From contig CAUEEP010000752.1 of NCBI GenBank assembly GCA_958450365.1, positions 124,001-188,000 on the forward strand: DNA of 64,000 bases, given 5' to 3'. Each line of letters opens with the position of its first letter. Positions within the stretch are counted from its first letter, which is position 1. Source of the stretch: Mesorhabditis belari. Taxonomy: Eukaryota; Nematoda; Chromadorea; Rhabditida; Rhabditidae. The notes beneath the pieces are model-generated. The model did not search any database. It was not told the DNA's origin and was given only the letters and a program-made list of their open reading frames with translations. Made by a program: the position numbers and the translations under genes. This document shows, piece by piece, positions 1 through 10,682 of this stretch.

Positions 1-1424
1 GTTTCCTTGAGTCTCGCCGACAAAGAATGATTCGAAGCCTAAATTTAATTTATCTCATTCCTAAAAAAACCGATAAACTCAATATTCTTAACGTTCTTGT
101 CAATTCCCCACCTGAACTTCCCACAGCCGAATTCCTGGCGAAAGGAGTGAACCAGATCTTGTTAAGCTGTTGGATGAAAGTCGAGACATCGGATACAATA
201 CCTGGATTTTTGTAAGCATAATAACTATTTGCAAGCCAAAGAATGATACTCTAGACATAGATCGATCAGATTTCCCCTGGCACAAGTTTATTCTACTCTA
301 TAAAACGAAAATCTCGTTAAGATCGAAGTTCTCGATCTTACTAGTTTGCAAAAATCATTTGTCTTTTTACCATTATCCCTCAAGAAGTTGAAGCTTTGCG
401 TGAAGACTTGAGTTTTTTGAATCGCCGTGAAGAAATTGCCGATGGCTGAGGTTCGAGCTGACGTCATCGGATCATCCACATCGACACTCGGAGTTGTGAA
501 AGTCGCCTGCAAAATTCAATTAAGTTACCTACCGTAAATACTGTAATTGGACCCCACCCCATAATAACGGTGCGGAGTGTTATGTAGTCTAGCTTTAAAC
601 GAGTTTTTCTCGACACTGGTTTATGCTACAATGCGCGCTTAGGTATCAAAAAAATAGCTGAAATTCAGGGCTATTTTTTTGATTTAACAGCAAAACGAGA
701 TTTAACAAGCAAAACGGGGTATTTAAATACAAATTTCCCTTTCTTTGCCAATCATTTCAAAATATTCAGCTAATCAATTGAATTGAATCACTGAATACCT
801 GAAAAACAAAGCAATTCGGATTTAAAAGCTCTATGGATTTTCAAATCGCATATAAAAGCTAATTTTTCTTGAAAACAACAGCGGTAACGTTATTTTCTAA
901 TGCCAGCTTCGTGATTAGGGGAAAATACGTTTATTAAAGACCATAAAAACAGATTCAAATACATACCGTAAATACTGTAATAGTACCCCACCCCTATAAT
1001 GACGGTGCGGAGTGTTGCGTAGTCTAGCTTTGAACGAGTTTTCCTCGACACTGGTTTATGCTACAATGCGCACTTAGGTATCAAAAAATAGCCCTGAATT
1101 TCAGCTATTTTTTGATACCAAAGACGCATTTTTTGAAAGTACGGGCGCTTTGAAAAAAATGAAATACTAAAAAACTTTTGCGACTACGCGACTGTACGAG
1201 GGGAGTGGGGTGCTATTACAGTATTTACGGTAACTAAGTAATACACAAGCAGGCAGCAATTCGAATAACTCACCACCAACGATTGAAAAGCGCTGTACGT
1301 CACACGATTCAAAAGAGCTGAATCAACTGTGGTAAACAATCTGAAAAATGTCAATCTTTTGGTGAATTCAAAAATTTTACGGATTCTGAGCATTATCATG
1401 ATCAGGGTTCTTCTTCGAGGCCAT
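1..1424 (-). CDS. EndoU/XendoU-domain protein, 5' part (runs off left edge)
   Basis: Five exons on the minus strand: 1424-1381, 1340-1274, 506-371, 201-112 and 38-1 (incomplete). All splice phases agree. The start is ATG at 1422-1424, preceded by the acceptor-like TTCTTAGAAT. The protein begins MASKKNPDHD, so it has no signal peptide, then follows the EndoU family order: an LFTTVDSALLNRVTY block, an NFL..NG block, IWFTPFARN, then SSGFESFFVGE. EndoU proteins are Mn-dependent, U-specific endoribonucleases or RNA-binding relatives. In the family the last motif is SSGFEHVFxGE and its His is the first catalytic His; here it is Ser, so this copy may be a non-catalytic relative. The second catalytic His and the Lys lie outside the window. 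A MITE (530-1232) fills the intron between exons 2 and 3. Confidence 0.8.
530..1232. mobile_element. MITE with TACCGTAAATACTG termini, two nested or dimeric copies
   Basis: The left end TACCGTAAATACTGTAAT at 530 is repeated at 964, and the inverted form CAGTATTTACGGTA closes the element at 1232. Each half carries the shared core 'gtgcggagtgtt.tgtagtctagctt'. A hairpin (AAAATAGC...GCTATTTTTT) sits near 650-690 and again near 1085-1110. The element lies inside an EndoU intron and has no coding sequence. Confidence 0.7.
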
Positions 1425-1684
1425 ATTCTAAGAATTTGTAAGTTTAAAATCGAAATTCAAAGTTTTAAACCTGAAAATTGAGTACTACTTGAGCATTTGT
1501 GGCCCGATTTTCATCGGTTGAGAAAATCGACGTCAAGACCGATTTCACGTCAACATCAAGATTGTCAGAGGTTTGGGGTCTTGCTGAAATTGGCCAGGTT
1601 TAGAATTGATAAAGTTTTTGATCTTTTAAGCAGCTGTTAGCTCTTTCCAAAAGCATTAGTGCTTTTGGTACTTCTTTCTTTGTA

Positions 1685-2058
1685 CAGGGTGACCAGAAAA
1701 GATCCGTCTTTTTTTCTAGGCTCATATTTCTATTATTTGTAGACCAAAAAGATTAATTTCTTTTTTAAATGGAAATCACATCATTTTCTGTATATTTTAA
1801 AGATTTCATAACTATAGGATTGATGGATTATGTTTTATGTACGCTGAAAAATGGCTCGTTACTTTTTTTGAGCTATTTTTTTGAACGTTCATAAAAAATT
1901 ATCTATTGGTGTCCGTTTATCAAAAAATTTGGGCAGAATTGATGGTTTAGTTTTTGAGAAATCACTGTGCAAACTTTTTCCAAGAACTTTCTTTCCAACC
2001 TAATAGAAATATGAGCCTAAGAACGGACGATTAGGACGATTTATTTTCGGTTACCCTG
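1685..2058. mobile_element. Tc1/mariner-type MITE with CAGGGTGACC termini
   Basis: TA-flanked element starting CAGGGTGACCAGAAAA and ending TTTTCGGTTACCCTG, with subterminal inverted repeats (ctcatatttctat / atagaaatatgag). There is no open reading frame. The termini resemble those of the element at 41414-42111. Confidence 0.65.
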
Positions 2059-3429
2059 TATTTTGCGGTCGAAAAGGTAATCACACCCGATCTGGCGCAC
2101 TGAATCCTTAATGTTTGAGGATTACAAAGAGAAAAGTAATATTGTAAAATAATAAGATTAAAAGTAGCTTAATTTCTAGTGAAATAGTTGAGCCTCATAG
2201 CTTAGATTCTACTTGCACTTTGTGGACAAACGTTGAATCGCACCGAATTCTTTACGTTATGATGAGGCCGATTGTCTCAAAGAAACACAAGAAAGGTAGT
2301 GCACGATAGCGTGCCAGAAAGGGTGTGTTTGTTCAGCACAAAGTACACTAGCTAATAGCTTTAAGATAAAGGCAAGCCTTAGTTATGACTTCGATAATCA
2401 CCTCCACAGCTTTGAATCACTAGCAAATAGCTTTAAGATAAAGGCAAGCCTTAGTTATGACTTCGATAATCACCTCCACAGCTTTGGATCACTAACACCA
2501 ACACCAGCACCGACGAGAATCTCAATTCCATCATTATCTTGATCTAATTCTCCTGAATCTAAATCAAAAAATTTGTTTTTTCGGGAAAAGTGAATTGTTT
2601 CGAAAATGCGAAAACGGGTGTCGCAAGTTCGGCGAAAAAATTGCTGAAATTAGGTGCCAAATTTTTAGGAGAAAAGTGATAAGTTATCAGCTTTGCCGCT
2701 AGCTCCGGCCATGTGTCTTTGAAAAACGATTGAACTCCTAAATTGGGGGAAGGCGTGGAAAAGAATGGAATTGAAAGGGACAAAATTTGGGGACGTCATG
2801 AAAGAAAAATTTATTGTTCGAGACGAAAGCACTGAATCAGCAGTGAATGTCTGATGTTTGCTTCGACTTTTTCATGGACATTTGCTGATCGACTTGCGAA
2901 AGTTCAAAGTATTGTCTATCTATGGGATTTGAATAAATCAAAGTCTTTAAATTCAATGATCTTGTTTGCATTTTTCTGATTCAAAACCTTATCACGAGGC
3001 TTGGTCAGAGCGCCGGCAAAATATTTTCTGCAAAACGCAATCTTGGTGGGGTAACTTGGTGGGGTTTTAAGAAAAATGGAACAAAATTTGGTTTGGAACT
3101 TTGGAAACTGTAAAATTTAAGATCAATTCAAAGAGATATTTGAATTTACATGAATCCTATTGAACCAAATTTCAATAAAACCAAAAATAGGTAAATCAAT
3201 CAAGTAACTTATTTGAATGATAAAACTAAATGACAATGACACCCAGTGATTTTCGTATCAGCTTTAATCACCCATTCTCCTAAAATTTAGCAATGTCCCA
3301 AGACGCTTTTTGACTTCCCATCTCTGTACGATTTTTCAAAACTACAAAAATTATCAATTCTGCTTGTAGAAGAATGTAGCACGTAGCAAAGAATTATCAG
3401 TCTTGCATGTTTGCTTGTATTTTGGTATA
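2059..3429. other. Intergenic: 72-bp tandem duplication and a possible minus-strand exon
   Basis: A 72-bp unit (ctagc.aatagctttaagataaagg...) is repeated twice at 2348-2419 and 2420-2491. On the minus strand 2558-2474 reads as a possible exon (SGELDQDNDGIEI then VSDPKLWR) between a TTTAG acceptor and GTGATT donor. The tandem duplication copies that donor. An unspliced 74-codon minus ORF at 2783-2559 lies just upstream. No gene model could be completed and no family was recognised. Confidence 0.35.
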
Positions 3430-4680
3430 CAGGGTGCGTCAAAATTATTGACCGTTTCTATAATTCTTGCAATTTTCCTGAAATCTTGTCCATGAAGATA
3501 AATTTCATTGTAAACCAATGAAAATAGTCCACAAAAACAACAAAAAAGTTCATCAAACTCGGTTTGGCCTTCCTTTGCTCGGATGCACTCGTGAAAACTA
3601 CCGTAAAAGCGGTAATAGTAGCCCCTATTCAATAGTAGTCCCCCTAGAGGGCCAACGAAAAATAATGACCCCCCCCTCTAATAGTGAGCCCCTAGAGGGC
3701 CATAATAGAGGGCGAAAAACCTAGAAAAACCCCTAGAGGGCGAAAAAATAATACCCCAGGGGCTACTATTACAGCTTTTACGGTTACGGTACTTGGAAAA
3801 AAATCTTTAATCTGCGCCGCAGGCAATCTTCATCAAAATCGCCTCAATCTTTTGATTAAAGCTGATACGAAAATCACTTCAAATCTTTATTTCAGTGATA
3901 TCTTAATAGTTATTTGTTTTAATTTAACAAAATAAGGCTTTTGAAGAGGCTAGAAAAAAAGGTCATCTTTGGCTTAATTTTGGAAAACATTCAAATTTTA
4001 GGGCCAATCCATGCGTCTTCCATTAGGATGGAGCGACCGCTCATACCGCTTGGATTTTGTAACCCTGATGGGCAATTTGTTCAATTCAATACCGCTTGGA
4101 TTGTGCAACTCTGGTGGGCAATTTGTTCAATTCAATACCGCTTGGATTTTGTAACCCTGATGGGCAATTTGTTCAATTCAATACCGCTTGGATTTTGTAA
4201 CCCTGATGGGCAATTTGTTCAATTCAATACCGCTTGGATTTTGTAACCCTGATGGGCAATTTGTTCAATTCAATACCGCTTGGATTGTGCAACTCTGGTG
4301 GGCAATTTGTTCAATTCAATACCGCTTGGATTTTGCAACCCTGATGGGCAATTTGGTCAATTTTCTAGCCTCTTCAGGAACCTTATTTTGTTAAATTAAA
4401 ACAAAGAACTATTAAAATATCACTGAAATAAAGATTTGGAGTGATTTTCATATCAGCTTAAATCGAAAGATTGAGGCGATTTTGATAAAGATTGCCTGCG
4501 GCGCAGATTAAAGATTTTTTCTAGGTAGTCTTTACGAGTGCATTCAAGCAAAACAAGGCCAAACTGAGTTTTATTAACTTTGTATTTGTTTTTATGGATT
4601 ATTTTGATTATTTTACAATGAAATTTATCAATGAAATCTTCGTGGACAAGTTTTCAACAAAATTACAAGGCTTCAAAGCG
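3430..4680. repeat. Long fold-back (inverted-repeat) element
   Basis: The left arm starts CAGGGTGCGTCAAAATTATT at 3430. Blocks at about 3480-3600 and 3790-3950 recur inverted at about 4520-4640 and 4370-4525, for example 'ctttaatctgcgccgcaggcaatctt' on the left and its complement near 4490. A smaller palindromic MITE (3600-3786, TACCGTAAAAGC...GCTTTTACGGTA) is nested in the left arm and a minisatellite sits in the centre. No transposase is visible. Confidence 0.7.
4046..4362. repeat. 46-bp minisatellite, about 7 copies
   Basis: Units starting ccgcttggat at 4046, 4092, 4138, 4184, 4230, 4276 and 4322. Variants alternate between 'tttgtaaccctgatggg' and 'tgtgcaactctggtggg'. The long ORFs here are read through the repeat in several frames and are not coding evidence. 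Confidence 0.85.
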
Positions 4681-4885
4681 GTCTTGACGTCGATTTTCTC
4701 AACCGATGAAAATCGAGCCACAGATGCTCAAGTAGTACTCAATTTTCAGGTTTAAAACTTTGAATTTCAATTTTAAACTTACAAATTCTTAGCAAATGGC
4801 CTCGAAGAAGAACCCTGATCAGAGCGCGGTCAATAATTTTCACTCATCCTTTAATGAGATCAAAAACAAAGGAAACACTTTTTGA
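4678..4885 (+). pseudogene. Inverted copy of the EndoU promoter and first exon
   Basis: 4678-4822 is an inverted copy of 1402-1546, the region just upstream of and including the EndoU start codon. It reads ATG at 4796, MASKKNPDQSAVNNF..., and stops at 4883-4885 after 29 codons. The parental first exon reads MASKKNPDHDNAQNP. No further EndoU exons were found downstream on this strand, so the copy is a promoter-plus-start fragment. A donor-like GTCAAT at 4829 and acceptor near 4911 would give an alternative 22-residue product. Confidence 0.6.
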
Positions 4886-5290
4886 GAGCAGGCAGATTTT
4901 GTTTTTCTTGCAGATTCTGCAACAGATTAAGCAGCTAGATAAAGTGTAATTTGGTAATTTTAAAAGCATTTATAAAAATTGAGAAAGTTTATGAAATCTA
5001 ACTTGAACTGGAACCTTACTGGAAAGCTGATTTTAAAGTGATGATGTTTAAACCAAGCTTGTAAGCATTTTTTTTTATCTTTTTTAAATCGTATTGACTG
5101 CTTTCATTCACCATAGGTTTTACTTTTTGTAAAAAGTCTTACCAGTACACAATTTTCTCTGATAAGGGAGAAAAGCTCTTTCTCTGATAATTCCTCAGCC
5201 TTTTCGCTCATATTATTACGATTAAAACTACAATCACATCACAACTACACAACAATCCCCTCCACATCTCTCATACATAGCTCAATAAGA

Positions 5291-8200
5291 ATGGTTATTC
5301 AAGGTTTGAGTCTTTTCAATTTTTACTACAACTATCAAGTCTTTAAAATCATTCTAGCTTTGCAAATATTATGCCAAAATTTGGGAGTGAGACAAATGCG
5401 ACCTTTTTTTGCGCACCCGGACATTTGCGCACCTTTTTTTCCGCACCTTGCCCATTAGCGCACCTTTTTTCGCGTTTTAAAAAAGCTCTAAACAGCTAAT
5501 ATTAACCAATTTCTATTCCAAAAGTTGTTTTTCTAGGTAATTTTAGGGCGTAGAATCGAAATTTTGACATGTCAGAGCTTGTGGAAACAAACGGACGGAG
5601 TTATACAAAGAGAAAGATTGACAATTTAATTTTATCTAACCGTTTTGTCTTTCAAATTGGTTCCACAAGCTTTGTTATGTCAAAATTTGAAATCGACACC
5701 CTCAATTTACCTCAATTTACCTAGAAAAACAACTTTTGGAATCGAAATTGGTTAATATTAGCTTTTTAGAGCTTTTTTAACGCGAAAAAAGGTGCGCTAA
5801 TGGGCAAGGTGCGGAAAAAAGGTGCGCAAATGTCCGGGTGCGCAAAAAAAAGGTCGCATTTGTCCCACTCCCCAAAATTTAGATGAAATGCTAGATGTGC
5901 TTGATGTTTTATCCGTGAACTCGGAGAGTCCGCAAGTTGGGAGGAAAGGAAGTGTTGGGGTGAGTTTTTAGATGTTATCTGTTAAACAATTGAAAAAGCG
6001 CAAAAAAAATTAATATATTTATAATAATGGCTATCATTTTTTGTTAAAAACAACCGGCTTTCTAGAATGAAAGATTTCAGAATCGAAGCTCGAAACTCCC
6101 GGCACCGCCAGCTCATGAGTCGACGCTGGAGAGATTGTGCAAGTAAGAAATATGGCATAAAAGTAGATAAAAGTTGCAATAACAATACAATAGCTGCAAT
6201 TGCTTAACATAAAAGATAATTTAATCTAATTGTAAGTGTAAAACTACACTCTGTAAAAAAAAACTATGAAATCACACGTTCATTGCAAATATTAGGTTGA
6301 TGCAAAAGTCTTTTTCATTTTTTTCGTACTTCCGTTAAAAAGTAACAAATGCACCAATTGAACAACGGTTTATTGCATTCGAAAGGCCAATTATTTTTCT
6401 GCAAAATGACATTAAAACGAGTTTAAAATGTCTTATGTCTAGATTTTTTTGAGAGCCTGAAGTCGGGTAGTCAAAAAAGGCGACGGCTCGATGATGCATT
6501 TTAGACGCTTTAGCTAAGGAAACCAATCTTGATGTTAATAAATAAAAGATAGAGCACAAAAAGTTAGATATTTTTTCAGATTTTCAGAGAAATTGATTCA
6601 GCCAATTTCTTTATAGAGGTTTTTATAGATTTTTATGAAAAACCCGTTTTCACTCTCGAATTTGCTTGAAAGTGAACCCAAATTGACTTAAAAAGATGGG
6701 AAATTGAACAATAAACACTTTTCATTTAGAGCAAACCATAGGTTAATTGATGACTTTGTTATTTTTCAAAAGAAGTACGAAAAAAATGAAAAAGACTTTT
6801 GCATCAACCTAATATTTTTTTGCTTCAGCCGCTAGGTTTTGTACTTTGTGTTCTCATAAACGCAAGCTTTTGGCACACGTGAACGAATAGTTTTTCTTGT
6901 TTCCCATATGAGTTTATATGAAAATGACGAATCTATGACGAAAGACAAAGCCAGAAAGTGTGCATTGCTAAGAGCAAAAAGTACAGGTGAAATTTTTCCA
7001 CTGCAGTACAGCTTACCAAGACAATCAGCACTTGATAATGAATTCAGTAACTCAAAATTTAAATACTAACATTTACCCCAAAACTTTTGTAAATATTGGG
7101 TCGAGCATCACAAGTCATTGAGAAGCCGATCTTTTATCTGAAAATATAAACAATGACAATACTTCAGAAATAATTTCAAAAATAAAATATCAAGAGAAAA
7201 TGACTTCTCGTACAAGCATTCCCATATAATCAATGCCCTCAATCAATCAATCAATTCAGGATCAATGCCCGGGTGATTCGCTCAATCAATCTTAACTCAG
7301 CACCCGCATCTTCTCTCCTGGTGCCCGAATATGAAGTACTTGTTGTTGGGAAGTATAATGGAGAGGTGCGTTTAAACATCATAATCTGTAGAGATTAGAT
7401 TTTGACCGGACCGAGTAACTGAACTCTTTCAAGTATACTAAAAAGGGCAGCATAATTTGTAGAGAGTAATAGGTAACCTATTATCTAATCTTATTATTTT
7501 TATCCAATCACGGCTTGGATAAAATTTCCCATGATCAGCTTATAGATAGTTTTTGTCCCATTCACTCTCGATTTGGCGCATTCCTTTCGCACTCCATCTG
7601 TGATAATCAATCGTCAGCGGGTCAAATCACCGATCACTGCCTTAACCATCGGAAAAGTGTCGCCAAATTTTCCAAAGTGAGAAAACAGCTTATCTCTACA
7701 AAGAAAACCTTCAGCGATATGATTGTTTCGATCTCAGCAAACGGATTTCTTCAAATTATCCAGGCGCCTTCGTTGGACGGGACGATTGCACCACAGTGAG
7801 TTTTACAGGGCTGATATTGAGCTTACAATTAGAATGATGGTAGAACGAGCTCATGAACTAAGCAATGAGATATCACAATTCAGATTCATAACGACAGATT
7901 CATAAAGCTCAAATTTCTATTTCCAGTGTTCTTCACACTCAAATGATCCACGCAAATATCATGTCTGCTTATTTACATCCGGTGGAGAAACGACAGTCTA
8001 TGGAGTTGATCGTCGTGATGACGGATCGAGTTGGTGAGTAGAAAAAGCGATACAGCAGGATTAGCTAAAGTACTGGACAATGAAATATCATATTTGAAAA
8101 ACGATCGTCACTTTTGCGCGTCTGTAACTCCCTTGTCTTTGAGTTTAAACTATCAGTGTTATACATTTTCTGAAAGCTCTTTTCAAGGGCTACACAATAG

Positions 8201-10557
8201 TAATATTAATATTTAGAAATACGGTAAAGATAAGGGAGTTACAGACGCGCGAAAGTGACGATCTTTTTTCAAATATGATATTTCATTGTCCAGTAGTGTA
8301 GATAATCCTGTAGTAAGCATACTATTTAAAGAATTATAACTCCAGCTAAAATACTTTCAAAAATGAAGTAAACTAAAGAAGTTCCGGGTGAGACTGATCT
8401 CGAGGATCACGCTAAAGTTTGTCACAACTTTAAAGCCAACACTTTACTCAATGATTTGAAAATTGTATGAAATCTAATAGCATTATTTAGTAGTTATCTA
8501 ATAGTATTATTACTAATAGTAGTTATTTCATAATTGAAACTTTTCAGTGAGAACATTTCGGTGGGACGATGAACAGAAACGTTTCCTGGTGGTCGGGAAA
8601 TGGGAGCTCACTGGGCAAATCATGGCGATCGCTATCGGAGAGTTAGTTTTTAAAAAGTTAAAGGCTAAACTTGGTAACAATTCGCTTAAATGCTTAAGCT
8701 TTGAATTTAAAAGCTATTTAGTTAAAAATGTCATTCAGTAATCCATTGCGCGGTACAGAGTGTTGGGCTAAGTTGCACACGTCAAGGCGCTTTGTCAGCT
8801 GTCGATTGGGAGCCAACAAATCGGTAAGCTTAAAAGTTAACAAAAAAAGGCTAAAAATAGCAATTCCTCCACAATAATGCAGGATTTTTCTTACCAACTT
8901 TTAAGTTTCAGGTCTCAATCCACCAAATGGCCACCGACACTCCGGAAAAGCTAATGATCATGCCGTATCGGTGCTATTTTGTGGACATGTTTGAGCCAAA
9001 AGCTCAAGAAGTGATCATTCATGGTAAGTGGCTAGTTTTAGATGTAGCTACAATTGTAAACAATTGAAATTTAGCAAATCTCCGCGAACGTCGACTTTTT
9101 TCTCCATCCAAAGAATTGGCCTCTTTCGCCACGTTGAGATTAGCGGGTGTGAACATTTTGGCGAGTATCGATCGATACGGACTCGTCTTCATTCACGCAT
9201 ACAACGAGAAAACGATTAAGGTAGGGAAATTGGGTGAAATAAGAATCATATGTTACGTAAGAATTATCTACCATAAATACTCTAAAAGAATCACCCATTC
9301 TCTCTACATAGTCTAAGTTTACACTCAAAGAACCGTTCATATCTCAGTACCAGTACGTTTGTTTCTACGCGCTTAGGTATCAAATTAAAGTAGAGAGAAT
9401 GGGTGATTTTTTGAGATATCATACAGATTTCTAACATTAACCAGTGCTTAGAAAAGAATCACCCATTCTCTCTACGTAGTCTAGGTTTACACTCAAAGGA
9501 CCGCTCATATCTCAGTACCAGTACGTTTGTTTCTGCGCGCTTAGGTATCAAATTAAAGTAGAGAGAATGGGTGATTTTTTTGAGATATCATACAGATTTC
9601 TAACATTAACCAGTGCTTAGAAAAAAATGATGAAAAATCAGCGTTTTTTCGCCACTTTCTTTTCCTTTCGTCGAGTTCCTTTTTGAAAAAGTCAATCGAG
9701 ATTTAAATTATTTGCCCAAACACTAACCCTTGCCAAAATTACCGTATTTCTTCGAATAGAAGACCGGGTAAAGAGTATCATCGCGTACTCCTGCGTAGCA
9801 GCCCTTCTTAAAATTTCTTTTCTGCATAAAAGCTTTCAATCAAGTGCTATAGAGCTGGAAAATGGCTCAAAAATCTGTTAGCTCATGTGCTATTTTTGAG
9901 TCATTTTCCAGCCCTATAGCACTTCATTGAAAGCTTTTATGCAGAAAAGAAATTTTAAAAAGGGCTGCTACGCAGGAGTACGCGATGACACTCTTTACCC
10001 GGACTTCTATTCGAAGAAATATGGTAATGTTATTGAAAATCCACGAAAATTTTTATTGAATCTATTCAATAACAAACGTAACATATAGGTTTATCACTTG
10101 TTCTAATCCAAAGAGGATTATGTATAGAATTGGCTTCAAAACCCATCCAACAACCCAAAAATCGGCCCAAAAATAGCCAAAATTGATTGACAAGCTATGT
10201 TTGAGTGTTTTTGGAATAATCTTGAACTCAACTTATTCATTTCAGTTATTCGTCATCCCACCAATTATCCAATTCACTTCACTACCCGAATGTGTTCGCT
10301 TATCGATTTGTCACTACAACGGCTTTCTCGTGATTGCGGTCACTTCTCACTCGAAAAAGGTTGGTCTAAAGCATGTGTATCCAGAAATTTCACGATACCT
10401 TGATTCTATCAAAATTTAGGTTCAAATTCACACGATCTCCATCGACTTCATTATGGATTTGGTGGGCGAGATGGAGGAGTCGGTTCCAGCGAGCGAAATG
10501 TTGAACGCAAAGGGCGAGATTGACCCAAAACTCGAGCCGATTCCATCTTCAGTTTAG
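5291..10557 (+). CDS. itfg2: ITFG2 homologue (KICSTOR complex subunit), 13 exons, 421 aa
   Basis: Exons 5291-5303, 5883-5959, 6081-6142, 7260-7365, 7546-7676, 7715-7795, 7927-8033, 8548-8641, 8739-8823, 8912-9023, 9075-9220, 10246-10359 and 10420-10557; all phases agree and the sum is 422 codons. Human ITFG2 is about 447 aa. Diagnostic matches are VLVVGKYNGE (blade 1), MIVSISANGFLQI, the highly conserved TDRVVRTFRWDDE, and a C-terminal blade with IDRYGLVFIHAYNEKTIK. ITFG2 is a beta-propeller subunit of KICSTOR, which in vertebrates tethers GATOR1 to lysosomes and restrains mTORC1 under nutrient limitation. The N terminus carries about 50 extra residues before the first blade. Introns 1, 3 and 11 hold MITEs. 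The first exon is the least certain part. Confidence 0.8.
5383..5872. mobile_element. hAT-type MITE, copy 1, with perfect 8-bp target duplication
   Basis: Termini GGGAGTG...CACTCCC, subterminal 'gcgcacccggacatttgcgcacc' inverted at the other end. Flanked on both sides by CAAAATTT (5375-5382 and 5873-5880). Two further copies are at 20959 and 44381. It sits in intron 1 of the ITFG2 gene. Confidence 0.85.
6292..6812. mobile_element. mariner-type MITE (TTAGGTTGATGCAAAAGTC)
   Basis: About 30-bp terminal inverted repeats TTAGGTTGATGCAAAAGTC...GACTTTTGCATCAACCTAA, TA-flanked, with no intact transposase. Located in intron 3 of the ITFG2 gene. Confidence 0.75.
9284..9620. repeat. Tandem pair of a 168-bp palindromic element
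   Basis: Two copies (9284-9451 and 9452-9620) of a unit with short inverted ends (caccattctctctac / gtagagagaatggg). They share 'cttaggtatcaaa' with the MITE at 530-1232. Located in ITFG2 intron 11. Confidence 0.75.
9741..10026. mobile_element. Near-perfect palindromic MITE (ACCGTATTTCTTCGAATAG)
   Basis: Arms of about 130 bp (accgtatttcttcgaatagaag ... cttctattcgaagaaatatggt) around a short centre, so the whole element folds into a hairpin. Located in ITFG2 intron 11. Confidence 0.8.
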
Positions 10558-10682
10558 TGGTGTTTGTATAAAGTTGTATATAAAAATTTTATAAGAAAAA
10601 TGAATGAATACAAATTGAAGAAATGACTGCAGATTTGTGTGTTCGGTATGTGCTCACGAAAGCTAGCTTTTTGGCTTAAAAC

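Noticed and set aside
2230..2340. Ribosomal-protein-like string MMRPIVSKKHKK and a C-box-like ATGATGA
   Set aside because: The frame stops after about 20 codons and no D box or guide pairing region was found for a snoRNA.
3941..4394. 101- and 68-codon open frames
   Set aside because: They read through the 46-bp minisatellite in shifting frames with repeated identical peptides; not coding.
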